Positions 35,353 through 46,446 of a DNA stretch of 64,000 nucleotides are shown here, piece after piece. Numbering within the stretch: position 1 is the stretch's first letter; the number at the start of each line of letters is the position of its first letter. The DNA is from Siphlonurus alternatus. Lineage: Eukaryota > Arthropoda > Insecta > Ephemeroptera > Siphlonuridae. Under the pieces are notes generated by a model. It made no database searches, had not been told where the DNA came from, and saw only the letters and a list, made by a program, of their open reading frames with translations. The translations under genes and the position numbers were made by a program. The stretch lies in NCBI GenBank assembly GCA_949825025.1, contig OX463781.1, positions 5,807,370 to 5,871,369 of the forward strand, read 5' to 3'.

Positions 35353-35809
35353 CTCCTTCATTCATGAATGGTAGTTATATATGTTTGTTAAAATATCATG
35401 CAGAAATTGAAATTTATCTTAAGTAAAAAGTGAATAATTACATCTCGTTTTTCATAATTAGTCTAACAATTACATATGTTGCATTTTAGAGCTAAAAGTG
35501 AACTTTCATTTTTATTTATATATTATAGGAAAGATAATTACATTAATTGTACAGGCCGCAAGCGCATGCACATGATATCTCGTAATAAAGTATTGAATAC
35601 TCTCCTATATATGTATATATTATATGTATATATATATACGTATCTAACATCATACAAATTAAAACTTGTGTCATGATTTCCCCATACACATTGTATATAA
35701 GCGGATGGTAAAACCGACAAATATGCCCGGTCAAGCGGTCGTCGACTGTCTATACGTCACTGCAAAATCCCGGGGTTTCACCACTCCACTTTTGATTTTA
35801 TTAATTTTT

Positions 35810-36160
35810 TTGTAAAGATGCACCCCTATGCATGAGCTTGGAGCTCGAGGCGGGGTAATGGGTATAGGGATAAGGCATGGAAAGGATGGTGGCCAGCACG
35901 GCCTGTTACGTTTCCCAGCATTCGCTGAGATGAGACTGAGGGAACCGTGGAAAACCTCAGTCAGGACGGACACCTCTACTTTTTTTTTTTATCAATGAAC
36001 CAAAGTGATGTCCAAAACCTGAGGAACCACACACAAGTGCATCACTGCACTGGGTGGAAAGCGAGTTGAATTTACCCCAGGGAGGGAGCAATGTAATTTT
36101 TACTTGAAACGATCACCCATTCAAATACTAACCACTCGAGTGATCTAACGAGAACCTGTA
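35810..36160 (-). mobile_element. 5S-rRNA-derived SINE, copy 2 (5S head internally deleted)
   Basis: Same body and tail as at 32.7 kb (read on the - strand), but the 5S-like head lacks the stretch matching ACCGAAGTTAAGCAACGT, so its internal promoter is damaged. Confidence 0.8.
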
Positions 36161-36216
36161 ACACTCAACTATTCGAACGTATACGCGGGTTTTTCACCAT
36201 ACGTCACAAAACAATA

Positions 36217-36224
36217 TGACGTCA
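36217..36224 (+). promoter_or_regulatory. CRE-like palindrome upstream of the first UCP coding exon
   Basis: TGACGTCA 331 nt before the UCP start codon. UCP genes of mammals respond to cAMP, but this site may lie in an intron and may be chance. Confidence 0.25.
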
Positions 36225-36554
36225 CGATTGTGTAGGCAAAACATTGTCAGCGGTATAGCAGATACGTGTTAAAGTTGTTCTTGAAATTAATTTCTCCTGA
36301 CGAATTTGCATCATTTTTCGTAGAATTTTCTTTCATAAATAGTGACAAGAAAAACCGATGCTAGTGAAAAAAAATATTTGGCGACCAAAACTATTTTAGC
36401 AAAGAGATGTTGTGAGTTACGTTATAAACACGCACAGCATAGGATTTTAGAGTTTTTTTTTGCCTACATCCCGAAGATCTTCGAGCGGTTTCGGGCATCT
36501 CCGTGCTATATATGCTATACCCTAAATGTAAACATGAAATTCCCGTATTTGCAG

Positions 36555-38354
36555 ATGTCGCAGCTGCCGCTGGTTCCGAAGATGCCCTCCGAGGGCCCCG
36601 TGCTCTCCAGTAGCATCAGCACCATCCCCATCAAGCCCGTGGCCCTCAGCGAGGCCCCGCTGTACGTAAAGCTGCTGACCGCGGGCACCGCAGCTTGTGT
36701 CGCAGACTTCGCGACCTTCCCTCTTGACACGGCCAAAGTTCGCCTGCAGGTATAAGACTTCAGACGTGAGGAAACAATTACTGTAAGGTGCAATTCACGA
36801 AGAAGTTATAGCCAGCTTTCTAACCACGTTTAACTATACCTGTTTTAAATGTTGATTAAATCACCTAGTTAAACGTACGTGGTTAGAAACCTGGTTAAAG
36901 ACGGATTCAGATGGTGACAATGGCGACACGACGTGATTTTGTCACACAAGCTGTGAAATCCTATGCGGCGAGCGAATTCGCTTGGTTGCGGCAGCGAAAT
37001 CGCGTTAATTGCGATGCTCTTTTTCTTAATCGCCAAATATGTCCACCAATGAATGTCACAGCAAGTGCGTATTATTCGCGTCGCGTCGCATGATAAAAAT
37101 CGTCATGTGAATCCGCCTTAACTGCTTGTCGTGCATCGTGCCCTATATCTTCTGTTTCAATGTTTCAATTTAAATTGATTATTTTATATTAATTTTTTTT
37201 ATTGATCAATTCAATTCTTTATTGGTCATTTTCAAATACATACAGACACAATCATTAAAATGAAGGCACTCTGCATGAGATGGTAAGACACGTCCAAACA
37301 CATACTTAAAAACTAAATGTAACATAACTAGATACATTATAAAAACAATTTTTCAACAATAATACTTTTACGGCACTTTTAAAATCGACATACTGTGGGA
37401 TGAGTTTTATATGCAGTGGAAGTTTATTATAAGTGTTGATAAACTTTTAATATCATCCTTTTATTCATGCCTCTGAAGCGGAGAGTTATGTGAGTCGTTT
37501 AAAAACTTTATATTTGAGTGACATAGCCATCATGCATATAATATTTACCGTGTTAAGTTAATAATTATTATTTTTAAACCTTTTTTAATAACTTGTTATT
37601 ATGTTATTATATAATGTTAATTCCATACAATTATGTACATCTATATATAAACAGTATAAACAATGTCATCTTAATAGAACTCATAAAGTGATATTGTGAC
37701 CTCTAATTGACTTCTGTTCATTTATAGGTTCAGGGTGAAGGTCGGGCGATCGTAGCGGCTGCAGTGGCCGGTGCAGATGCAGCCGTGGTAGTTCCCGGAG
37801 CTGCCGTTGCGGCGCCACAGTACCGAGGACTGGTGCACACCATCACCACCATGGCTCGCCAGGAGGGCGCAAGGTAACTTGCTGCACCAACTTGTACCAG
37901 CTTGATGGTGCTAGCATTGGTTCTGAACTCGCAGGAGCTTGTACAACGGACTGTCGGCCGGACTCCAGAGACAAATGTGTTTCGCGTCCGTTCGACTTGG
38001 ACTCTACGATTCCACCAAGGCGCTCTACCAGCAGATTCTAGACGGAGGTGAGTCTGATTTTTAATTTTCAAAATTTAATTTAATTTTATTTTGTTTAATG
38101 TGATTTGATTTAATGATCTCAAAATTTTTATTGCAAAAATAGATGGAGGATACAAATTAAGTTATGCCACTTTAGCCATGACTTAATTTTTTTTTTGGAG
38201 CCTGGGAACTATTGCTAAAAAAAATTTAATTGCCGAGGTCGGGTTTGAACCCACGCCCCTTTTAGGTCCTATCCTTTTGTTAAGAGAGGCGTCCAGAGAT
38301 ATCACTTTCTCTGCGTGTATTTCCAATAATTGTTTGAAAATAGTTTCAGACTAA

Positions 38355-38405
<51 letters not shown>

Positions 38406-39556
38406 TGGAAAAAAAATCAGAGTGCATAATTTTGCACCACTTTGCACCCTCTATCTACTTCTGCAATAAAACAAAAAAATGAGGTCAGTACTTCTTAAAA
38501 TAATTGTCCTTGTTATAAAAAAAAATAATAATAATACAACCATATAATTTATCTACGAGTATTTATAGTATTATATTTTTTTACAATATGCCATATAAAA
38601 TTTATTGTATCGATTTCTATATAGGTATTAATTGATATATATTGATAAAGATTTGTGAAATAAAAATTCAATTTTATATACTCTTTATTAATAAAAACAT
38701 ATATTTTTTAGAAAATTTTACTTAAAGAATTTGATAATTAATTTTCATTTGAACACAGTATTTTCATATTTTGTGTATTCTTACGTTCATTAACTTTTAT
38801 AGTAACATAATTAAGATGAAATTTATTTTTTAGCATAAATTATAACATACTGATCTAAAGGACAACCTTCATTATTTTTTTTATTGCATATAATTTTGGA
38901 TAGAGAACCTCGAGTACTGTCCATATTTTCTCATAACAAATTCGTGCTGCAAAACGCTGTGACGTCATAGTCATGCAGATCTTTTTCTAGATTTTGATGA
39001 TGTTAGAGGGTTCAAAACAACTTGAAAGTAATTGTCAATTCATAACTCGAGGTCTTCTATTCAAATATATATAAAATAAAAAAAGTCATGAATTTGTTCA
39101 ATTCTCTTTCTTACTTTTTTATTAGTAATAATTAACACAATACATGCACTCACGATCGATTCACTGGGTAATTCTCTGTTAAATACTGTATTATCACTTC
39201 CTTCCGACCAATGGAGCATCGACCTCATTTTTTTTTATTACACAAATGTATAAAGCGTGCAAAGTTATGCTACCCTGATTTTTTTCAGATTTTTTAGAGC
39301 CCGGGAACTATTTTTAAAAAAATTATTGAAAGTTCTTTTTGTGACGTCATGAGACGCTGCTCCTTAAAGAAAAGATAGGACTTGCCGCCTCGTGACGTCA
39401 CAAAAAGGACTCTCAATAATTTTTTAAAAATAGTTTGCAGGGTCTAAAAAATCTGAAAAAAATCAGGGCAACATAACTTTGCACGCTCTATCCATTTTTG
39501 CAATAAAAAAAATTGAGGTCGGTAGTCCATTCTAAATTCTGATAAGCTTAAAAAAG

Positions 39557-39589
<33 letters not shown>

Positions 39590-42507
39590 GTTCAGATCTT
39601 ATAAAATGTAAATGTAAGCTCTTTTTGGTTCTACCATTTTTTTTTTTTTTTTTCTTTTTTTTTTTCTCTTCACAAACTTACAAATTTTAACAATAAAAAT
39701 ATATCGGAAGTTATTGATTATACCCTGTTCAATAGAGGGTTATCCCTCTTACATGTGTGTTCTCTACAGGCGGCCCTCGTTCCGGCTCGATCAACGTTGG
39801 CACGAGGATTGCCGCGGGTTTCACGACAGGGGCGCTGGCAGTCCTGCTGGCCCAGCCCACCGACGTGGTCAAGGTTCGCTTCCAGGCCGCACAGAAGGGT
39901 GTGGGGACGGCTAGGAGGTACAAGTCCACCCTGCAGGCGTACCGCACCATCGCGCGAGAGGAGGGAGCAAGGGGACTCTGGAAAGGTGAGTTACTATGAA
40001 GACTGACGCTAGAACGGGAAAAATGTAGATGCATTCAGTATATATGCCAACTTGAGCGCCATGAGATTGATGTTGGATTACCTGCTTACAGGATAACGGC
40101 CTGACATTTACCTCTCCCCTCCCTTCCCCTACCGACGAAGAGCAAGAGTATTCGTAAAAGCACTTAAAAAATAAAAAATTATAAATTATAGACGATTATT
40201 ATAATTATTACATTTATTTCGTATTCATATGATCTGCTAAGTTATAATTTACCAGTTACATTTTTGTGTCCTTAAATAATTAATAAGTGTCAACAAAGTC
40301 AAATTTTCTATTTTTTTATTCAATGGTTTTACGAGTACTGTTGCTCTTCGGTAGGGGAAGGAATAGGGGAAGAAACCGTCAGGCTTTATTCTGTAAGCAG
40401 GCAACCCAAAAATCTCGTGGCGCTACCCTATAGGTATAGATATATATATATATATATATTTTGGTATATTTTTAAATGCTTAATATATATTATTATAGCA
40501 TTTTAATGAACTTAATTAAACACAATAATTAGTCTTAATTGATTATTGATTGCTCTCTTTGACTTGAATCTTTTTTCCTGGTCGATTTTGAAGTACCCTG
40601 CATGTATTAATCTTACAAACGTTATAAAATCTCTAATATGCGCCTCGTAGGTATGCAACTTTTGCTACACCTGTAACGACCGTGCCAAAGAAGGTTCTTG
40701 CTAACGTCACAACACACAGCCAGCCCCCATTAGCAAGCAAGGACTAAATTTCATACTTTGCACCGCAACTTCACACGCCTAGCTGCACCGCGCGTAGAGA
40801 AAAAAAAATGCGAATGTTGATTACATACTCTAATAACACTTGGTGACTGTCTAATTTGTAATTTGAGGCCTGTAGCCCTTTAACGCTTGCTGAATCGCTA
40901 TATTATAATGACATGACTAATTGTTGTCATGTTTAATTTGCAGGCACATTCCCGAACGTGGGTCGCAACGCCATCGTGAACGTGTCCGAGATCGTGTGCT
41001 ATGACATCATCAAGGAGACCATCCTGCAGTACAACCTGATGACGGACAACGTGCCGTGTCACTTCACCTCAGCCGTGATCGCCGGTGAGTCACTCCGTGC
41101 CGTGTGACGAGGGCCGCTCCTGAAATCTTTCCTGTCTTCCTTCAATCCTCATTTTTCATTCTTCAAATTAATACCTCCCTTGTTGAAAAATTACGTCTTC
41201 AACTCATCCTTTACGCCGCGCGTCTAAACCTAATGTTTTAATTTTACCCCTAAAACACATCTTATATCTTCCTCGCTCAAAGTGAGGATGAAATGAAGAC
41301 CTTGGGGGACATTCACAAGCACTTTAACCCCAAGTTTTATCCCTGGCACTAAACATGGTGCTAAACCAGGGGCTAACCATGTCTAGCTCCTAATTTAGGA
41401 CCATGTTTAGTACCAGGGATAAAACTTGGGGCTAAAGTTGGGGTTAAAGTGCTTTGTGAATGTCCCCCAATTAATTATTTCAAACATTTTATGCTCAATA
41501 AGAGGAAAGAGGACGTAATTTCGTCTTTTTCCTTCTTTTTACCTATATATACAATGGTGCAAATAAATAAGAGGGAATTAGATAAGAAAAGAACTTAATA
41601 ACGAATTAAAAAAATTATTATTTCAACTCGGGAGACTTTTTCCCATTACCTTCACTGTACAGTACATCTCTAGAAGGAGTCTCGGCAGGCCCATGCTAAT
41701 TTATAAAACCCATAAGGGACACACACATTACATCAGGCCCTGTAACTAACTCAAATATCAATCACTTGGTTTAAAGTGTGAACTGACGTGAACTTTACCC
41801 CCAGGTTTCTGCACCACCGTTTTCGCGTCACCAATCGATGTTGTCAAGACCAGATACATGAACTCTGCTCCGGGGACGTACAAGGGGGCCTTCGAATGTG
41901 GCGTCAGAATGTTCTCTAACGAGGGACCATCTGCCTTCTACAAGGGGTGAGTAACGTTTTTCTTTAGAGGGATATACACTTCTATGAGCTTGAAGCTCGA
42001 TCGAGCTATAGACGGGGTAACGTGAGATGTAAGAATAAAAGGAGGGTATATATAATCACGACCTATATAGCTATTACACATCCCAGCATTCGCTGAGGTG
42101 AGAGTGAGGGAACCGTTGAAAACCTCAGTCAATTAACTTTTTATCAATCAATGGACCAAAGTGATGTCCAAAGCCTGGGGAACCTTACACAAGTGTGCAC
42201 TGGGTGGAAAACGAGACAAATTTACCCCAGGGATGGAGCAATGTAATTTTTAATTGAAACGGTCACCCATCAGAGTATTAACCATGCTCGACGTAGCTTG
42301 ACTTCGGTGATCTAACGAGAACCTGTCAATGCACTGTGCCACTGTTTTCACTTTCATTGCCTCAGAAAGTCATCTCACTTTCTGACTGTCGTTCTTTTCC
42401 GCAGATTCACCCCTTCGTTCTGCCGGCTCGTAAGTTGGAACATCGTATTGTGGATCACGTACGAACAGTTCAAGCTGATCGTGGAACGTGCCCGGAACGG
42501 AGATTAG
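36555..42507 (+). CDS. UCP2: Mitochondrial uncoupling protein (UCP1-3 type), complete
   Basis: Inner-membrane carrier of the SLC25 family that exchanges anions and lets protons leak back into the matrix. Seven coding exons: 36555-36749, 37728-37873, 37935-38047, 39770-39985, 40944-41084, 41805-41946, 42405-42507, all with AG/GT borders and matching phases, giving 351 residues and TAG. The three carrier signatures are [10 protein letters not shown] (56-65), [10 protein letters not shown] (181-190) and [10 protein letters not shown] (280-289). UCP hallmarks such as [13 protein letters not shown] and FCTTVFASP are present. The first ATG after an acceptor (TTTGCAG/ATG) was chosen as start; a start 20 nt upstream is blocked by that intron border. 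Compared with mammalian UCPs (about 308 residues) it has a longer N terminus and a 24-residue Ala/Val-rich insertion (72-95) in the first matrix loop. Introns hold SINEs and MITEs. UCP4/UCP5 are less likely. Confidence 0.96.
36816..36898. repeat. Small palindromic element in UCP intron 1
   Basis: TTCTAACCACGTTTAACTA is mirrored by TAGTTAAACGTACGTGGTTAG. A family F element abuts it. Confidence 0.65.
36899..37120. repeat. Family F element, copy 2 (UCP intron 1)
   Basis: About 222 bp, close to 21409-21632 along its whole length, with ends ACGGATTCAGATGG and CATGTGAATCCGCC. Confidence 0.8.
37195..37510 (-). mobile_element. Truncated LINE 3' end (UCP intron 1)
   Basis: On the - strand a broken frame reads [20 protein letters not shown] then [10 protein letters not shown], a typical C-terminal tail of LINE ORF2 proteins. 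It is followed by AATAAAGAATTGAATTGATC and an A-rich end, so it is a 5'-truncated copy. The clade is not determined. Confidence 0.6.
38118..38498. repeat. Family A palindromic element with B box (UCP intron 3)
   Basis: Clear central GAGGTCGGGTTTGAACCCAC followed by GCCCCTTTTAGGTCC. An AAT microsatellite of about 16 units (38355-38404) sits in the right arm. Confidence 0.8.
39211..39530. repeat. Family A element, subfamily without B box (UCP intron 3)
   Basis: Ends ATGGAGCATCGACCTC and GAGGTCGGTAGTCCAT. In place of the tRNA-like part the centre has TGTGACGTCATGAGACGC and a mirrored GCCTCGTGACGTCAC. Confidence 0.85.
40640..40885. repeat. Family O element, copy 2 (UCP intron 4)
   Basis: The right arm AACACTTGGTGACTGTCT and TTGAGGCCTGTAGCCCTTTA match 12178-12513. 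The left arm is missing. Confidence 0.65.
41130..41660 (-). repeat. Family R repeat, copy 3, split by a MITE (UCP intron 5)
   Basis: Reverse-oriented relative to 27290-27560. The TTTGAGCG/AGTGAGGATGAAATGAAG part and the CATTTTATGCTCAATAAGAG part are separated by the insertion at 41303-41470. Confidence 0.65.
41303..41470. repeat. Palindromic MITE (family D) nested in family R
   Basis: Ends TTGGGGGACATTCACAA and TTGTGAATGTCCCCCAA. The inner arms CCCCAAGTTTTATCCCTGG and complement pair nearly throughout. Terminal motif shared with the element at 46143-46283. Confidence 0.85.
41955..42345 (-). mobile_element. 5S-rRNA-derived SINE, copy 3 (UCP intron 6)
   Basis: On the - strand GTTCTCGTTAGATCACCGAA then GTCAAGCTACGTCGAGCATG and GATGGGTGACC give the best 5S-like head of the three. 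The body and conserved block follow, and it ends just inside the splice donor of exon 6. Confidence 0.88.
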
Positions 42508-42539
42508 TTTGTTCCACCACGTTCCTGCCTCATTAAAAA

Positions 42540-43174
42540 AAAGAAATATGTTCTCGCAAATATTCCTCTACAAACTATTATAATGAGCAGCTAGTGATCA
42601 GTGATTGAGTGCACAATTAATTTTGTGATAAACAATTTTTCTCATAATATTTTAAGTTATCGTCAATTTCTTTTTATTAACAAGATTTGCTTTTTTTAAA
42701 CAAAAATATTGCAGTAGATTAATTGGTCTATTATGTTAAGTCTTAGAATAATTTTATTACTATTTGACCATCTGTATAATGTATGAACTTTATGTTATAT
42801 TTAAATAATTAGTGCTTAAAAAAAATTATATTACTGTGACAGTTTTCAGATGTCTTAAATATTTTAAAGTAATTAAAGTACTGATTAACCTCAGGCATCA
42901 AGAGTTTAAAAAACTTTTAAAGTTAAAAAATACTTCTATGGTTTTTAGTTTTTAGATAAAATTCGAAGAAATTCTTCCTTAAGTCAAGGAAGAACATAAA
43001 TTTGATGCCTTAATTGTCCATGCAGATTGCCCAAAGAAAACGACAGAGGCTATATATAAAAAAATACTATACTTGCATAATATAGAGTTAAACAGGCGAA
43101 ATTTTACGCTTTGAATTTTCCGGAAATGACGCATTTTCTACTGATTTCCACTTTTGGTTGCTACAGTAAAATTA
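42540..43174. other. 3' flank of the UCP gene
   Basis: AT-rich, includes the 3' UTR. ATTAAA at 42531 is a possible but very early polyadenylation signal. Nothing else was recognised. Confidence 0.4.
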
Positions 43175-43550
43175 ATTTGATATTATTTCCGGAAGTAGCC
43201 GGAAGTGTGTGAAGTTTGCAGCTCTTCTGTTTGTAATTCAGTTTTGAAACTTTACAGAGTGGTTTGAAGTAGAAGTACTCAGGGGCGGATCCAGCCCGCG
43301 GCTTTGGGGGGGGGGGGGGGCGGTGCCCTATCCCGCAATGTTAAATTTTGGAGTGGGAGGGGGGCGATGGGTGGGGGTGGTAATACCTTCAATGTATTTT
43401 GGGACCTTGGGGGGGGGGCGATCGTCCCCATCGCCCCCCCTTGGATCCGCGCCTGGAAGTACTGACCTATGTGTGAAATTTTAACGCTGAAATACGGATC
43501 TATAATATGAAAGCCAGAAATCTCTTACACTTCCGGAGAGAATATCAGGT
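43175..43550. repeat. Family S element split by a hAT-type MITE
   Basis: Ends TTTCCGGAAGTAGCCGG and CACTTCCGGAGAGAATAT. The 27945-28137 copy shows the uninterrupted target. Confidence 0.75.
43280..43455. mobile_element. hAT-type MITE with 8-bp target duplication, copy 2
   Basis: 176 bp, ends CAGGGGCGGATCCAG and TGGATCCGCGCCTG, exact duplication GAAGTACT at 43272-43279 and 43456-43463. G-runs and C-runs lie inside both ends, as in copy 1. Confidence 0.9.
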
Positions 43551-44260
43551 AAATTTGACTGTAGCTTAAATAAGAGCGGAACTGCGTAATTTATGTTACT
43601 TCTGGCAATTTCATCATGAGTAAACTTTCACTCTACTATTGATAAATTTGTCTAGAGATTTTTAGTACTGCACTAATATAATTTCTAGACTAAAATATCT
43701 TTCTGAATATCTTCCTCTTTTCTTCATGTTATATGATAAAATGATACAAATTTTTGTTATTTGATTACTTTATAAAATAATTGGTTTTATTGACAAACGT
43801 CTGGATTAATGTTTGACATAAAAATGCAAATTACCATTTTACTAAAAAATATTCTATTTGTATTTTTTTCTTTTTTTGTGGGGCTGGGATTTTGTTGACG
43901 AAATTCCTGCAGATTTGTTTCATATATTAGGGAATTGTGATCTTAATTATCCTTTTATAACTGTTGTAAAATTTAGTGAAAGTCAGAGAACAAACAAATA
44001 TTAACTCTTCAATAATATATTATATTACAACTGACTGAAAATACTACACTATTTTTAGAGTTATTATTTTATAGCTGTATAATATTATGTAAAAACTAAA
44101 TAAAAATATTACTGTTTCTAAATATGAATATTTCATTATTTACGCCTTAATTTACAAAAATTGAAAAACAAATTCTGAAGTACTTATCAACTAATAAATT
44201 TAAAATATTGCAGAATTCGGTGTACTATAAACAATAAAAACAGAAAACATTTAATATATA
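43551..44260. other. AT-rich DNA, nothing recognised
   Basis: No coding signal or repeat match. Confidence 0.4.
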
Positions 44261-44581
44261 ATGGAGTATCGACCTCAATTTTTTTTTTATTGAAGAAATG
44301 GATAGAGGGTGAAAAGTTATGCTACCCTGATTTTTTTCCGATTTTTTAGAGCCCGGGAAGTATTTTTAAAAAATTATTGAAAGTCCTATTTGTGACGTCA
44401 CGCGGCGTCAAGTCCTATCTTTTTCTTAAAGAGCGGCGTCTCGTGACGTCACAAAAGAACTTTCAATAATTTTTTTAAAAACAGTTCTCGGGCTCTAAAA
44501 AATCTGAAAAAAATCAGGGTAGCATAACTTTGCACCCTCATACATTTCTGCAATAAAAAAAAATTGAGGTCAATACTCCAT
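44261..44581. repeat. Family A element, subfamily without B box
   Basis: Ends ATGGAGTATCGACCTC and GAGGTCAATACTCCAT, centre TGACGTCACGCGGCG with mirrored CGTCTCGTGACGTCAC. Confidence 0.88.
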
Positions 44582-44604
44582 TAGACGTATATAATAAGAA
44601 GTTT

Positions 44605-45022
44605 TAAGGGCATTGGGTGTAGCACCGGTAGTTGGCAACACTGACGTATCTTCACCATGTTAATTTTTGATCATTGCTCCTCGGAGTAATTTTTATGCTA
44701 GAGCCAAGCTGATTGCTGTAGTATCAAGATAATTAGTAGCCTAAGTGCACAATTTGGCTAAATAAAGCCTGATTTAAAGAAAAGAATTTTTTTATATATT
44801 TTATAAAAATGCATGTAAATTTAAAAAATTACTAAAAAATACTTTTCTTTAAATCAGGCTTTATTTAGCCAAATTGTGCACTTGGGCTACTAATTATCTT
44901 GATACTACAGCAATCAGCTTGGCTCTAGCATAAAAATTACTCCGAGGAGCAATGATCAAAAATTAACATGGTGAAGATACGTCAGTGTTGCCAACTACCG
45001 GTGCTACACCCAATGCCCTTAA
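44605..45022. repeat. Family C palindromic element, copy 2
   Basis: Same arms as 34551-34966, with ends TAAGGGCATTGGGTG and CACCCAATGCCCTTA. Confidence 0.9.
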
Positions 45023-45649
45023 CAGTATTTGTTTTTAAGTGATTAAAACATTAAAGGAAAATAAAATATAAAGTGTATTTTACCCCTTTCCCTCTCTCCC
45101 ATTATATATACAATTATATGTTGTATAATACTTTTTCTACTCATAGGGTACGTAAGCCAAAACTTATCTTTAAAATTTTCCAATAAGATAAAATTTCGTA
45201 ATTTTGATTGAAAAAAATTAAAACAACTATTTCAATTCACTGTCTATTCTTCAGAGTACTACAGTACGTGCTATATATATATTATATACATACATATCCT
45301 ATCTCAATGCAAACGTTGAAAGTAATTGAATTAACCCTCATGCAAACATTAGTTCTCATTTTGCAACTGTCGGTCTTCTGTAGGAAAAAATTTTAATAAA
45401 ATAAATATTTAAAAATTAGTTTTTGCAGGATACAAAATTGTAATATTTTTTCAAAAAATTAACATTTGAATAAAAATATTATATTTAAAAAACATGTCCA
45501 ATTAAATTTATATTTTTGGTTCGACGAACTTTTTCCCCACTTTGTAGAATATAGAATGTGCACTGCTGCTGATCGAACCCATATTTATAACATAATAATA
45601 TACTGTTATTAATAGTATATTATATTCACATTCTGACCTCAGTTTTACT
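45023..45649. other. AT-rich DNA, nothing recognised
   Basis: No coding signal or repeat match. Confidence 0.4.
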
Positions 45650-45955
45650 ACGCGAGTCGAAGGAAATTTCTGTCAGACGGAATCGAATGAAATAAATTTA
45701 AAAAATTCGAGAATGCTCTAAAACTTAATCGCTTATGGTTTGAACAAATTTAAGGGACGGTTTCTTCACAATAGCTCCGTTTCCGTCCGTAAGGCCAATG
45801 TTAAACTTCTACCTCAGTTTTCTCAAAACTGATAAGACCGATTCACTTCAAAATTTACATGCCACCTATTGATGGTGAGTTCTAAGTTCTCTGCAAATCT
45901 TGTAGCATATTTAAGGAGGCAGATTTCGAGATCTCAATCAACTGAGGTCAATCCT
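45650..45955 (+). repeat. Family Q dispersed repeat, copy 3
   Basis: Blocks AGACGGAATCGAATGAAAT, CCGTTTCCGTCCGTAAGG, CCACCTATTGATGGTGAG, GAGATCTCAATCAACTGAGG in the same order as the other copies. Confidence 0.7.
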
Positions 45956-45959
45956 TTAT

Positions 45960-46442
45960 GAAACATATGTTATCTTAAAATGTTGGCCTGTACATCTCCT
46001 AGCTATCTATAAAATATAAAATATCAAGATTACAAATTCGAGCTAGTTTTTGAGTTATTAATTTTTAAAATTGGTTAATTTAACATGGTATTATAGTTCC
46101 ATTTCTACATGTTACAGTATAGTCAACTTTAAAAATTAATAAGGGGCATTCACAAAGCCTTAAGGCAACAATTAAAAGGCTCAATAATTTAAAACCAGAA
46201 ATTTTGGGTCTAAAAAACACGTCTAAAATCAAGCTTTAAATTATCGAGCCTTAAATGTGGCCTTAAGACTTTGTGAATGCCCCTTAATAACTCAAAAACT
46301 AGCTTGAATTTGTACTATAACTGGATTATTTAGCTACTGCATGATGGGGGATGTAGAGGAGAATACTTTAAAGATATGTTTCATAAATTTTATGTCTGGG
46401 ATTTTTTTTTTAAACAAATGAGCGTGTCACCTTTTACCCTTA
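45960..46442. repeat. Family B element, copy 4, split by a nested MITE
   Basis: Degenerate left arm; right arm GATGGGGGATGTAGAGGAGA and end GTGTCACCTTTTACCC. The element at 46143-46283 sits in the AAAATTCATAACTC part of the right arm. Confidence 0.75.
46143..46283. repeat. Palindromic MITE (family E) nested in family B
   Basis: 141 bp with ends GGGGCATTCACAAAG and CTTTGTGAATGCCCC, flanked by TTAATAA-like repeats (46136-46142 and 46284-46290) that correspond to one copy of that sequence in uninterrupted family B elements. Confidence 0.85.
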
Positions 46443-46446
46443 TAAA

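Noticed and set aside
39714..40034. Several open frames on both strands
   Set aside because: Alternative frames of UCP exon 4, whose splice sites and carrier signature settle the real frame.
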